Below the pieces are notes generated by a model, which was not told the origin of the DNA, did no database searches, and saw only the letters and a program-made list of their open reading frames with translations. From positions 1 to 37,955 of the forward strand of contig CAMGFA010000020.1 in the NCBI GenBank assembly GCA_946055165.1: a stretch of 37,955 nucleotides of DNA, given 5' to 3'. This DNA is from an uncultured Bacteroidales bacterium. GTDB lineage: Bacteria; Bacteroidota; Bacteroidia; Bacteroidales; UBA932. Below, piece by piece: positions 14,288-23,285 of the stretch; position 1 is the stretch's first letter, and the number at the start of each line of letters is the position of its first letter. The translations under genes and the position numbers were made by a program.

Positions 14288-16000
14288 TCATTTTTGGTAA
14301 ACGCGGACATAATCTATGACATACTCCGCCGGGAAAATCGAATCGTCTATTCCCATATAGCCGCCCCAACTGCCTCCTACTGCGATATTCAACTTGACGT
14401 TGAATGCTTTGAAGAAAGGCCAGGACTCAGGGTCCCCGGAGCCGTCATTTTTGAATGTGAAATAAGTGGTCCCGTCTATATAGGCCTTGATATAATCCGC
14501 AGTCCATTCCACACCATAGACGTGGAATTCAGACTCCGGAGATGAAGGATTGTAGGAAGTGGTGAGCAGATTCTTACCCTCCTCGGTCCTGTCCTTCTTG
14601 TTGTGGACGGAGAACCATACCACACCCGGTTCATAGCCCACATACTCCATAATATCTATTTCTCCATCGAGAAGGTTGTCTGAGGTCATGACTTCCGGGA
14701 GCATCCAGAAAGCCGGCCACAGGCCGCGGCCTGCAGGAAGCTTTGCACGCATTTCAATTATGCCGTAAGTCCAGGACTTTTTTGTGGTCATACGGGCAGA
14801 AATATAGTCCATCCCGTTCAAAGGAGTGTCCAGTTTGTATGCGGTAATGACCAGATTGCCGTCCTTTACCTTGGAAACAACCTTGTCGCCGTGAACCTTG
14901 TTCACATAATACTGCGACTCGCCATTGCCCCATCCAGAACCGCCTGTCTCGAATTTCCAGTCATCGGAAGGCCAGGCATAGTCAATTCCGGCTTGAGGCC
15001 CGTCATTGAATTCATCAGACCAGACCAGGCTGTATCCGGATTTTCTTTCACTCACAAAACCATCTGCATTTATGCTGAACGATGAAATTCGACCCGGATT
15101 GAAAGACAGGGTCCTGTCTGCTGAAAAATTGATTGTTTTTATCCAGGTATCACCGGTTGTGTAAACGATAACCTTTATCCAGTCCCCTTCCCCGAACTTG
15201 TCATCTCCCGTATGAGGGACTGTGGCAAAGAAAACATCGGACAGGGAAGTGCCCCTCAGGGCATTGTTCACATCGAGATAAATATACTTCTGATTATCTT
15301 TATATTTCGAATTGAAATTGACCTGACCCAAATCCGAGTAGTCACAATATACTTCTCCTGAAAGGAACTTGTTGGACTCCATATACACACCGACTATATC
15401 CGTTGCTCCTTCGGGGAGAGTGAGAGACTCTATTTTTCCATAGGAAGAAAGATGGGAAAAATGAAGGGAAACTTCGTCAGGGAACTCAGAATATTCAGAT
15501 TTGGCTGCAATCAGCTGAGCTGCCTCATCACAAGTGCCCGGCTGAGGGTTCTGGTCGGCAGGAACAATTCCATACAGCATTTTGCGGGTACCGGCGCCAT
15601 CTCCCCAATCCTCATTCCATACTCCATTGAGAGCACAGAAAGGACTGAAAGCATAGAAGATGTGTGAGGATGACTCTTCCGGAGTAAAAGTAGCAGCCAA
15701 TTTTGCCCCAAGTCCACTTTCCACAGGTTGAGGGCTTACGAACTGGCCTCCGTCATTCCAAGTTTTATCTCCGCTTTGAGAATTGTAAAAGATTGCCGTC
15801 TCCTGATTGGCGGTCCAAAGGACTGGATAGGCTCCGCCCTGTTTTTCGCCGAAAACGGTTTTAACTTCTATCGGGGGGGTGGTGAACAATACTGTACGGG
15901 CACCCTCGGCAAGAGGCGCTGAAGACTTGGCTTCAGTGCAAGATGCAACAAGTGTCACAGCAAATGCAACAAACGCAAAAGAATTGAGAACAGTTTTCAT
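14288..16000 (-). CDS. Fimbrillin-like domain fused to GH16 beta-glucanase, lipoprotein
   Basis: A 570-residue lipoprotein (lipobox VASC). Residues about 30-315 are fimbrillin-like (PIEVKTVFG, YPVLWTANQETAIFYN, LHFSHLSSYGKIE). Residues about 325-570 are a GH16 catalytic domain (LVWSDEF, GRGLWPAFWMLP, catalytic GEIDIMEYVG with two Glu, AEYVIDYVRVYQ). GH16 members of this kind are endo-acting on beta-1,3 or mixed-linkage glucans. The GH16 half is highly similar to the separate GH16 enzyme encoded just upstream, and the front half is similar to the lipoprotein encoded downstream. An in-frame ATG at 16033 lies inside the preceding gene; the ATG at 16000 opens the signal peptide and is preferred. 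Confidence 0.88.
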   Translation of the reverse strand: MKTVLNSFAFVAFAVTLVASCTEAKSSAPLAEGARTVLFTTPPIEVKTVFGEKQGGAYPVLWTANQETAIFYNSQSGDKTWNDGGQFVSPQPVESGLGAKLAATFTPEESSSHIFYAFSPFCALNGVWNEDWGDGAGTRKMLYGIVPADQNPQPGTCDEAAQLIAAKSEYSEFPDEVSLHFSHLSSYGKIESLTLPEGATDIVGVYMESNKFLSGEVYCDYSDLGQVNFNSKYKDNQKYIYLDVNNALRGTSLSDVFFATVPHTGDDKFGEGDWIKVIVYTTGDTWIKTINFSADRTLSFNPGRISSFSINADGFVSERKSGYSLVWSDEFNDGPQAGIDYAWPSDDWKFETGGSGWGNGESQYYVNKVHGDKVVSKVKDGNLVITAYKLDTPLNGMDYISARMTTKKSWTYGIIEMRAKLPAGRGLWPAFWMLPEVMTSDNLLDGEIDIMEYVGYEPGVVWFSVHNKKDRTEEGKNLLTTSYNPSSPESEFHVYGVEWTADYIKAYIDGTTYFTFKNDGSGDPESWPFFKAFNVKLNIAVGGSWGGYMGIDDSIFPAEYVIDYVRVYQK

Positions 16001-16760
16001 CGAAATACTTCTATCGTTGATATACACGCACATAATCTATTACATATTCGGCAGGGAAAATCGAATCGTCTATTCCCATATAACCGCCCCAGGTACCTCC
16101 CACGGCAATATTCAGTTTGATGTTGAAAGCCTTGTCAAAAGGCCAGGATGCCGGATCGCCGGAGCCGTCGTTGCGGAACGTGTAGTATGGGAGGCCGTCT
16201 ATATAGGCCTGAATGTAGTCGGCAGTCCATTCCACTCCGTAAACATGGAACTCACTTTCCGGAGAAGAAGGCCTGTACGATGTGGTAAGCAGATTCTTTC
16301 CTGCATCGGTCCTGTCCTTCTTGTTGTGGAGTGAAAACCACACAACGCCGGGCTCATAGCCAACGTACTCCATTATGTCTATTTCCCCATCCAGCAGATT
16401 GTCGGAAGTTCTGGCTGCGGGAAGCATCCAGAAAGCCGGCCACAGGCCGCGGCCTGCAGGGAGTTTGGCCCGCATCTCTATTTTCCCGTAGGTCCAGGAG
16501 CGCTTGGTGGTCATTCGGGCGGAAATGTACTTCTTTCCCTCCAGAGGAGTATCCAGCTTGTGGGCAGTAATGACCAGATTGCCGTCCTTCACCTTGGAGA
16601 CCACCTTGTCGCCATAAGCTTTGTCAACATAGTACTGCGCCTCGTCATTACCCCAGCCCGAACCTCCGGTTTCATAGCTCCAGTCCCCGGACTCGGAATC
16701 AAACTCATCGGACCAAACCAGACGGTATTCGCCGTTGCCGCTGTCCTCCTCTTCCGGACT
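14288..16760 (-). repeat. Tandem duplication of the GH16 coding segment
   Basis: DNA at about 14288-15040 and 16011-16760 encodes nearly the same GH16 domain, and long runs are identical, for example the run around AAATCGAATCGTCTATTC found near 14336 and 16069. The first copy is joined to a fimbrillin-like front half; the second has only a signal peptide and short linker. Confidence 0.75.
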
Positions 16761-16868
16761 CCACCAGTCAGGTTTCTGAAAATAATCGGGAGTTTCTCTC
16801 ATACATCCTGCCGATGCAATCAGAAGCACCGGCAGAATCAACAAATACAAGTACCTGTTTTTCATCAT
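16011..16868 (-). CDS. GH16 endo-beta-glucanase (laminarinase-type) lipoprotein
   Basis: A 285-residue lipoprotein (lipobox SAGC) that is almost entirely one GH16 beta-jelly-roll. LVWSDEF marks the start of the domain, GRGLWPAFWMLP lines the cleft, and GEIDIMEYVG carries the nucleophile and acid/base Glu residues. It should cut internal beta-1,3 or mixed beta-1,3/1,4 linkages of glucan at the cell surface. The gene starts with ATGATG; either codon could serve. It follows the SusE-like gene after one base and precedes the fimbrillin-GH16 gene by 10 bp. The exact glucan cannot be read from sequence. Confidence 0.92.
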   Translation of the reverse strand: MMKNRYLYLLILPVLLIASAGCMRETPDYFQKPDWWSPEEEDSGNGEYRLVWSDEFDSESGDWSYETGGSGWGNDEAQYYVDKAYGDKVVSKVKDGNLVITAHKLDTPLEGKKYISARMTTKRSWTYGKIEMRAKLPAGRGLWPAFWMLPAARTSDNLLDGEIDIMEYVGYEPGVVWFSLHNKKDRTDAGKNLLTTSYRPSSPESEFHVYGVEWTADYIQAYIDGLPYYTFRNDGSGDPASWPFDKAFNIKLNIAVGGTWGGYMGIDDSIFPAEYVIDYVRVYQR

Positions 16869-16869
16869 T

Positions 16870-18303
16870 TCAGCTCTTTGGGATGAATCTGTAATACCAG
16901 GAATCGTCAGGAGTCTGAACCCTCAGATAAAGACAATCGTCGCTCAGGCTAAGAATCCTGAATTTGCCGCCGAGTACCTGAGGGACAGGTATTGCACTCG
17001 GGAATGCCATTTCGGAGAACTGCAGGTAATCCACACCGTCCTCATTCACAAGCTCCCAGGTCTGTCCTTCCGGCTGGGTGTACTCGATATCGGTTGCAGC
17101 ATTGCCTTCGTGGCCCATTGCGGCAAGAGCTCCACGGTCGCAATATACATATCCGTTGGCTCTGAGAATATATGCGTGACCTTCGATATGGAATTCCAGT
17201 TCATCGTCGTACATTGAATAGTTCTTCATCTCGTCCGGCTGCACAGACCACCAGTTAGGGTCCATTGCCGAAGGGTCGCCTTCGCCATAATGTCCGGTGG
17301 TAGTGTGGTCCCAAACCCAAATCCTCTGGGAACCGTCAGGATTGGAAGTAAGAGCCTTTTCGAGTTCGGTCATCGGAGGGGTAATCGGCTCGTCAGGTTC
17401 GTCAGGATTGTCGGGATTGTCTCCGCCGCCGATTTCCTCCTGGGTGCCTTTGAGCACGAAACGGAAGAACCAGGAGCCGAAGTTGTCCGATCCGGTATCG
17501 TACTTGAGGAAAAGCACATCGTCGCTCAGTTCAAGAACCTGATATGAACCGCCGAGGGCTGTAGGGTAGCAAGGGTAGGAAGGGAAACCGCCCTCGGTGA
17601 AACTGAGCCAGAGTGTCTCACTTTCGTCGGCGTAAAGGCTCCATTTTTGGCCGGACGGCTGGGTATAGGCAATGTCGGTTCCTTTGTAGCTTCCTCCTTC
17701 CGGGAAACTCTCCGGTTCAAGGACGGAAAGAACGGTGCCGTCGGCATAGATTTTTCCTTTGGTGTCGAGAATGAAATCCCAACTGTCGCCCACGAAAGTG
17801 AGTTCATCGTCGTACATTGCGAAATCCTTCATCTCGCCGGCAGCAACCGGCCACCAGTTAGGCTCCATAGCATCGCGGGAACCTTCCCCGAAGTGAGAGT
17901 CCTTGGACCAGTTCCAAACCCACACCTTTTGGCTCCCAAGGCCGGTAAGTTTATTCACAACAGGGTCGTTTTCAGTCACTTCGAACGTAAAGGAAACGGA
18001 ATCACCAATACCGCCCTGACCATAAACGGTAAGGCTTCCGTCGTACTCTCCTTTCATATAATAACGGAGAGTGAAGTCGCGGCTGCTGCTTTCGAAATAG
18101 CTTCCGTCGGGCTTGCGGATTTTCCAGAAAGGCGACACCTTGTCTTCGTTGAAAGTGAATCTTATTATATTGGGACTGCCATCCACCGCGCTCACAGAGT
18201 AATTCGGTTCAGGGATGTCAGGAGTTTCCCCTATTTCGTGGGAAGGCTTTGCGCAGCCTGCAAGCAGGGCAGCCAATGCCATGATTGTAAAAATCCTTTT
18301 CAT
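16870..18303 (-). CDS. SusE-like surface glycan-binding lipoprotein with duplicated C-terminal module
   Basis: A 477-residue lipoprotein (lipobox LAGC) placed directly after SusD, the usual SusE/F position. Residues about 35-115 form an Ig/PKD-like domain. Two copies of one module follow, at about 120-280 (WVWNWSKDSHFGEGS) and 325-477 (WVWDHTTTGHYGEGDP), joined by a Gly/Asp/Pro-rich linker (GGGDNPDNPDEPDEP). Conserved Trp and Tyr residues are suited to sugar stacking. The second copy is very close to the C-terminal module of the fimbrillin-like lipoprotein at 12646-14094. Such modules occur in PKD-type SusE-like proteins of glucan loci. No enzyme motif is present. Confidence 0.8.
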   Translation of the reverse strand: MKRIFTIMALAALLAGCAKPSHEIGETPDIPEPNYSVSAVDGSPNIIRFTFNEDKVSPFWKIRKPDGSYFESSSRDFTLRYYMKGEYDGSLTVYGQGGIGDSVSFTFEVTENDPVVNKLTGLGSQKVWVWNWSKDSHFGEGSRDAMEPNWWPVAAGEMKDFAMYDDELTFVGDSWDFILDTKGKIYADGTVLSVLEPESFPEGGSYKGTDIAYTQPSGQKWSLYADESETLWLSFTEGGFPSYPCYPTALGGSYQVLELSDDVLFLKYDTGSDNFGSWFFRFVLKGTQEEIGGGDNPDNPDEPDEPITPPMTELEKALTSNPDGSQRIWVWDHTTTGHYGEGDPSAMDPNWWSVQPDEMKNYSMYDDELEFHIEGHAYILRANGYVYCDRGALAAMGHEGNAATDIEYTQPEGQTWELVNEDGVDYLQFSEMAFPSAIPVPQVLGGKFRILSLSDDCLYLRVQTPDDSWYYRFIPKS

Positions 18304-18316
18304 ATTCTTTAGCGTT

Positions 18317-19855
18317 TTAATATTGGTTCTGTTTCAATGTTCCCTGAGCCTGGTCTATTTCCGACTGAGGGATAGGGAGATATTTCTTGGCCGGAGTATA
18401 TCCTCTGCTGCCGAGAACCTGCTCCGCCTTTCCAAAGCGCACGAGGTCCCAGAATCTGTGGCCTTCAAGAGCAAATTCAAGTCTGTTCTCGAAAAGTATG
18501 TTGTCGAGGGTGGCAGCGCGCTTCTTGGAGGCAAAGGCAGCATCGTCCGGCTTCATTCCGAAAGCCCTTGCCCTCACCTCGTTGAGGTAGGCATCGGCCT
18601 CGTCCTGAGGACCTCCCGTGCGGACAATGAGTTCGGCTGCGGCAAGCAGAGTCTCGGAATATCTCCAAACCCTGTAGTTGTTGCGGAAATTGAGTTCCGG
18701 GGCATTGCCGTTGTAATTGCTGTGGCCGTCCTTGCGTCCGAGGTACTTCCTGTTGAAGTAGCCCGTATCTTCGTAGCGCGGAGTGTAGGAGGCCTCCGGG
18801 TTGGCCTGCTTGAACCTAGAGAAATTGAGGATGGAAGCATCGCGCCTCAAATCTTCCGAATCATAGGCATCGTACAGAGCCTTCTCCACAGGCTCGAAGC
18901 CATAGCCTCCGCCGTCGAACTCAGGGCCGGAATACTCATTTATGCCGATGAGTGTAGGATAAACCGAGCCTCCCACCCTCAATGGGTTCTCCCAGGTGCG
19001 CTCGCTTGGTGAATCGGTATAATTGACCTCGAAAATGGATTCGCTTCCCCACTCGCCGGCATCGGTCCAGATGCTCTGGAAATCCGGGTTGAGGCTGTAC
19101 TGTTTGGAGCTGATGATTTCCCGCATATCGGCGAGCACCACCCCGTACATGGATTCGTCGTTCTGGTACATCACCACATTGGCACGCAGCATCTGCGCGG
19201 CCGCCCTGGTAAAGCGCCCGTATTCGGAGGATTTCACCACCTTTGGCAGAGCACTGCCCTCGAGAGCCGCATTCAGGTCCTTGAGAATCTCGGCATAAAC
19301 CTTGTCGGCGGAGTACTGTTCCACGATGAACGGACCGGTAGGATTCACTGTGTAGTATGGAATGTTTCCGAAAAGTTTCCACAACCAGCTGTAATACCAG
19401 GCGCGGATGGTCTGGGCCTCGGCCCTAATCCTGTTGCGGGAAGCGGCAGTCATTCCGCTTGCGCTGTCCACATATTTGAGCACCAGATTGGCCCTGTAAA
19501 CTCCTGAATAAAAGGTAACCCACAGAGTGGAAGGAGTATAGTTGGGCGTTGCGGAGAAATTGCGCATCAAGTGCAGATAGGCTATGTCGGTCTCGTTTGC
19601 GCCGCCCACACGTACATCATCGGACATCACATCGGATACGAACTGGAGAGGAGCGTAGTTGCCGAACACGAAATCCGGCCACTGCATTGGGGCGTAGGCG
19701 GCCATAAGGCCCTTCATCAGAGTATCGTAATCGTCGAAGTATTCGCTCTCCGGGATTTCCGTTGTGGGAGTCACGTTGAGAAAGTCCTCCGTACAGGATG
19801 TCAGCGCAATAGCGCACAAGAGCGATATTGTGATATATATCTTTTTCATTTTCAT
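18317..19855 (-). CDS. SusD/RagB family nutrient-binding lipoprotein
   Basis: A lipoprotein of about 512 residues (lipobox LTSC, then TEDFLNVTP) with the alpha-helical TPR-like SusD fold. Family segments include RAEAQTIRAWYYSWLWKLFGNIPYY near the middle (in overlapping short pieces) and ALEGHRFWDLVRFGKAEQVL near the C-terminus. It caps the SusC channel and delivers glycan. The frame could begin with a TTG at 19858, but the ATG at 19855 (MKMKK) or 19849 (MKKIYI) is more plausible; 19855 is used here. The gap to the SusC stop is 4 bp. Confidence 0.94.
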   Translation of the reverse strand: MKMKKIYITISLLCAIALTSCTEDFLNVTPTTEIPESEYFDDYDTLMKGLMAAYAPMQWPDFVFGNYAPLQFVSDVMSDDVRVGGANETDIAYLHLMRNFSATPNYTPSTLWVTFYSGVYRANLVLKYVDSASGMTAASRNRIRAEAQTIRAWYYSWLWKLFGNIPYYTVNPTGPFIVEQYSADKVYAEILKDLNAALEGSALPKVVKSSEYGRFTRAAAQMLRANVVMYQNDESMYGVVLADMREIISSKQYSLNPDFQSIWTDAGEWGSESIFEVNYTDSPSERTWENPLRVGGSVYPTLIGINEYSGPEFDGGGYGFEPVEKALYDAYDSEDLRRDASILNFSRFKQANPEASYTPRYEDTGYFNRKYLGRKDGHSNYNGNAPELNFRNNYRVWRYSETLLAAAELIVRTGGPQDEADAYLNEVRARAFGMKPDDAAFASKKRAATLDNILFENRLEFALEGHRFWDLVRFGKAEQVLGSRGYTPAKKYLPIPQSEIDQAQGTLKQNQY

Positions 19856-19859
19856 CAAT

Positions 19860-22800
19860 TTAGAATGTTATCTGAACACCAAGCGAAACCGTTCTCGGAG
19901 TAGGATAGACTCCCCTGTCCACTCCGGTGGAAGTACCTCCCGAAGCAATTTCCGGGTCAAAACCCTCGTAGCCAGTGAGAGTGAAGAGATTCTCCACTCC
20001 GGCATAGATGCGGAGTTTCTGCACATAAACAGCCTTCATCCAGCGCTCCGGCATTGTGTATCCGAGCTGGATATTGCGCAGTCTGAAGAAGGAGCCGTCG
20101 TGCACATAGAGGTCCGATGACTGCCAGTTCGCAGCATCCACCTCCCTTGAAAGGCGCGGTATGGTATTGGACGATTCCGGGCCGGTCCAGCGCGCGAGCA
20201 TATAGCGCGGCATATTGAGGTAAGGATAATCCGACCTGTACGATGCGTCGAAGATGTCGTTCCCCAGGGATGCGTAGAGCAGTGCCGTGAAATCGAGCCC
20301 CTTCCAGCCTATGCTGATGTTCGCTCCCAGAATCCAGTCCGGAGAGCCCTTGCCGATCTTGACCCTGTCTTCATCGTTGATGATGCCGTCGTTGTTGGTA
20401 TCGACAAAACGCACGTCACCCGGTCTTGCATCGGGTTGAAGCATCTCTCCGCGCTCATTGACGTACGATACGACCTCGTCCGAAGTCTGGAAAATGCCGT
20501 CGGTGCGCATTCCGTAGAAGAAAGGGAAAGGCTCGCCGTTCTCGGCCCTGGTAATGGTGCCGATGTTGCCCAGCACAGTGTCGTAGTTCGACCATCCGTT
20601 CTGGTTTCCGAGCTTTATCACCTGATTCTTGATATAGGTGGCATTGGCGCCGATTTCAAAATTGAAATCCCTCTTGGAATATTTGTAGCATATATCCATC
20701 TCCACACCGCTGTTCTTCATGTCACCCACGTTGCCGTAAGGTCTGGAGTTGCCTATGTACTGCGGAAGCGGCACGGTCATAAGCATACCGTTGGTCCTCT
20801 TGTTGAAGCAGTCGAGGGTAAAAGTGAGGCGGTTGCCGAAGAAAGCGGCATCGAGACCCAGGTCCAGCTGCTCGGACTGTTCCCATTTGAGCTCATCGTT
20901 GGGATAGGCCACGGTAGTAGCGCCCGGCTTGATCACATTCAGCCCCTCCGGGCCGAGGATATAACCCACTCCCGACGAAGTAACAGTGGAGATATAATGG
21001 AACGAGCCTATCGATTCATTGCCGTTTATACCCCAGCTGGCCCTCAGTTTCAAAGAAGATATCTGCGAAGGGCGGTTCTGCATAAAAGGCTCGTTGGTGA
21101 TATTCCAGCCCAGTGACAGGGACGGGAATGTGGCCCATTTGTGCGAAGGGCCGAAATTGGAGGAGCCGTCGCGGCGGAGGGTGAATTCCGCCATATAACG
21201 CTCGTCAAAATTATAGCTCAGCCTTCCGAACCAGGAGAGCAGACGATGGTAAGGCGAGAGCGAACCCCAGGAGCTGCGGGAGTTCACGTCCGATTCGGTA
21301 TTGTCTATCCACGGCTGCTTCGGATTGCCCAGATCGTAGCTCGAGCCGCCCAGACTCTGGGAATGCGACGAGAGTGCGGACTGGCCCATAAGCACCGTAA
21401 CATTGTGCCTGTCGGCAAAGGTGTTGCTGTAGGAAAGGGTGTTCTCCAGCTGCCAGGTATAATAGCGGTTCAGGCTCGACCACACCGAAGAACGGTCCAC
21501 ATAAGTGTATCGTCCAAGCCAGTAAGGCATCTGATAGCCGTCGTTGCCGCTGATGATCATCTCCACGCCATAGGACGATTTGAACTTGAGTCCCTTAAGT
21601 ATCTCCAGCTCTCCGAAGACATTGCCCACAAATTTGTCGGCCGTGGAAGTGTCTCCTGGCAGGCTGAGCGAGGCAAGAGGATTCACCATATTGCCGAATT
21701 CGTCGCCCGCAATGGAATAGACATTGCCCTTGAAATCGGTCACAGCCGTAGGATGCTCGGCAAGCACGGCCTCCGGATCTTCAGCATAGACAGGCATTAT
21801 TGGCGACATTGACACGGCGCAACCCAATATACTTCCTCTTTCGCTGTTCTCTCCTATACTCAGCGATGTCGTTTTGGAGTATGCCATATTTACACCGCCT
21901 CGGAAGCTTCTCATAAAATCGCGTACGGGTTCTTCAAAAAAAGTATATTGGGTATTCGCACGTGCGCTGTAACGGTCATAATTGGAGCGTTTGAAATTTC
22001 CTCCGATTATACCTTCATTATATAAATAACCAAAAGACAGATAATAGCTCAACTTGTCCGAGCCGCCGCTTATGCTGGCCTGATGCTCGACCACCGGTGC
22101 ATTGTAGTTGAAAATCTCCTTCTGCCAGTCCGTGCCCTTGCCCAAAGCTTCCGGATCGGAATAGATTGGAGACATTCCGCTGTTCATATTCATCTCGTTC
22201 TGCAGTATGGCGTATTCCCTGGCATCGAGGACAGGTTTCGTCCTCCAGGGGCTCTGCAGGCCGTACGAAAAGGAGTAGTCTATGTTAAGGCGGTCGGTGC
22301 TGCCCTGGCGGGTGGTCACGAGAATCACACCGTTGGCGCCTCTGGCACCGTATATCGCTGCCGATGCGGCATCCTTGAGCACCTCCACCGAAAGGATGTC
22401 GGAAGGGTTGAGGTAGTCTATATCGCCGCTTACAGGCATTCCGTCCACTATGTAGAGAGGGTTGCTGTCGTTGATTGTGCCTATACCCCTAATCCTCACC
22501 TTGGTGCCCGAACCCGGCTGTCCGGAGTTCTGGGTAATGCTCACACCGGAGACCATACCTTTAAGAAGATTGTCAACCCTGGTGCCGGTCACGCTTGTAA
22601 GGGACTCGCCCTTGACACTGCTGATGGCTGCTGTAACCACGCTCTTGCGCTGTACGCCATAACCCACAACGACCACATCTTCAAGCATCTGCGTATCGTC
22701 CTCAAGAACAATGAGAAGCGGAGAGGACAAATCCTTCGGCAAATCGAGCAGCTTCTGCTCGAAGCTGAGCAAAGACACCGCCAGCCTGGTGGCACCGGCC

Positions 22801-23252
22801 GGAACAGACATCTCGAAGCTGCCGTCGAAGCCGCTTTCGCACACTGCACCGGGCACATCCGGGAAGAAAATCATCGCTCCCGGAAGAGGGAAACCGGCGC
22901 TGTCGGACACAGTTCCCCTGAGTATCTGTTCAGAGGAAGCATTCTTCGGCCGGAAAATGGAAATCTTCCGCCCTTCAATCTTGAAGCTCAGGCCAGTCCC
23001 GTTCACAATACGCTCGAGAACCGTTTCCAGTTTTTCGTTGTCCGCATCGACAGACAACTTCATATCGGTCTGGACATCATTGTCACGGATGATGAAGGAA
23101 CATTCGCATTTCCTTCCAATTTCATCGAGCAGAAGCGCGAGCGGCTGGTCCTTCTGATGGATAGTCACCCGGATTTCCGTCCCGGACTGCGCAAAGGCCG
23201 GGAGTCCGGCCAGCAAAAAGAGCAGAAGCGCAGAAAGACACAATCGTTTCAT
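19860..23252 (-). CDS. SusC/RagA TonB-linked outer membrane receptor with N-terminal STN domain
   Basis: A 1130-residue TonB-dependent transporter. The signal peptide ends about residue 21. An STN (secretin/TonB short N-terminal) domain covers about 25-100, a carboxypeptidase-regulatory-like domain about 108-186, and a TonB-box-like DVVVVGYG is at 192-199. The plug (VRIRGIGTIND, PLYIVDGMPV, LKDAASAAIYGARGANGVILV) and a 22-strand barrel follow. The terminal residues VSLGVQITF end in Phe as outer-membrane barrels do. The STN domain is the feature that couples substrate import to the FecR-type anti-sigma factor encoded 33 bp upstream. It forms the oligosaccharide importer with the adjacent SusD. 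Confidence 0.96.
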   Translation of the reverse strand: MKRLCLSALLLFLLAGLPAFAQSGTEIRVTIHQKDQPLALLLDEIGRKCECSFIIRDNDVQTDMKLSVDADNEKLETVLERIVNGTGLSFKIEGRKISIFRPKNASSEQILRGTVSDSAGFPLPGAMIFFPDVPGAVCESGFDGSFEMSVPAGATRLAVSLLSFEQKLLDLPKDLSSPLLIVLEDDTQMLEDVVVVGYGVQRKSVVTAAISSVKGESLTSVTGTRVDNLLKGMVSGVSITQNSGQPGSGTKVRIRGIGTINDSNPLYIVDGMPVSGDIDYLNPSDILSVEVLKDAASAAIYGARGANGVILVTTRQGSTDRLNIDYSFSYGLQSPWRTKPVLDAREYAILQNEMNMNSGMSPIYSDPEALGKGTDWQKEIFNYNAPVVEHQASISGGSDKLSYYLSFGYLYNEGIIGGNFKRSNYDRYSARANTQYTFFEEPVRDFMRSFRGGVNMAYSKTTSLSIGENSERGSILGCAVSMSPIMPVYAEDPEAVLAEHPTAVTDFKGNVYSIAGDEFGNMVNPLASLSLPGDTSTADKFVGNVFGELEILKGLKFKSSYGVEMIISGNDGYQMPYWLGRYTYVDRSSVWSSLNRYYTWQLENTLSYSNTFADRHNVTVLMGQSALSSHSQSLGGSSYDLGNPKQPWIDNTESDVNSRSSWGSLSPYHRLLSWFGRLSYNFDERYMAEFTLRRDGSSNFGPSHKWATFPSLSLGWNITNEPFMQNRPSQISSLKLRASWGINGNESIGSFHYISTVTSSGVGYILGPEGLNVIKPGATTVAYPNDELKWEQSEQLDLGLDAAFFGNRLTFTLDCFNKRTNGMLMTVPLPQYIGNSRPYGNVGDMKNSGVEMDICYKYSKRDFNFEIGANATYIKNQVIKLGNQNGWSNYDTVLGNIGTITRAENGEPFPFFYGMRTDGIFQTSDEVVSYVNERGEMLQPDARPGDVRFVDTNNDGIINDEDRVKIGKGSPDWILGANISIGWKGLDFTALLYASLGNDIFDASYRSDYPYLNMPRYMLARWTGPESSNTIPRLSREVDAANWQSSDLYVHDGSFFRLRNIQLGYTMPERWMKAVYVQKLRIYAGVENLFTLTGYEGFDPEIASGGTSTGVDRGVYPTPRTVSLGVQITF

Positions 23253-23285
23253 TTAATTCAAAGGTTTAATCAGTTGTTGTTATTA

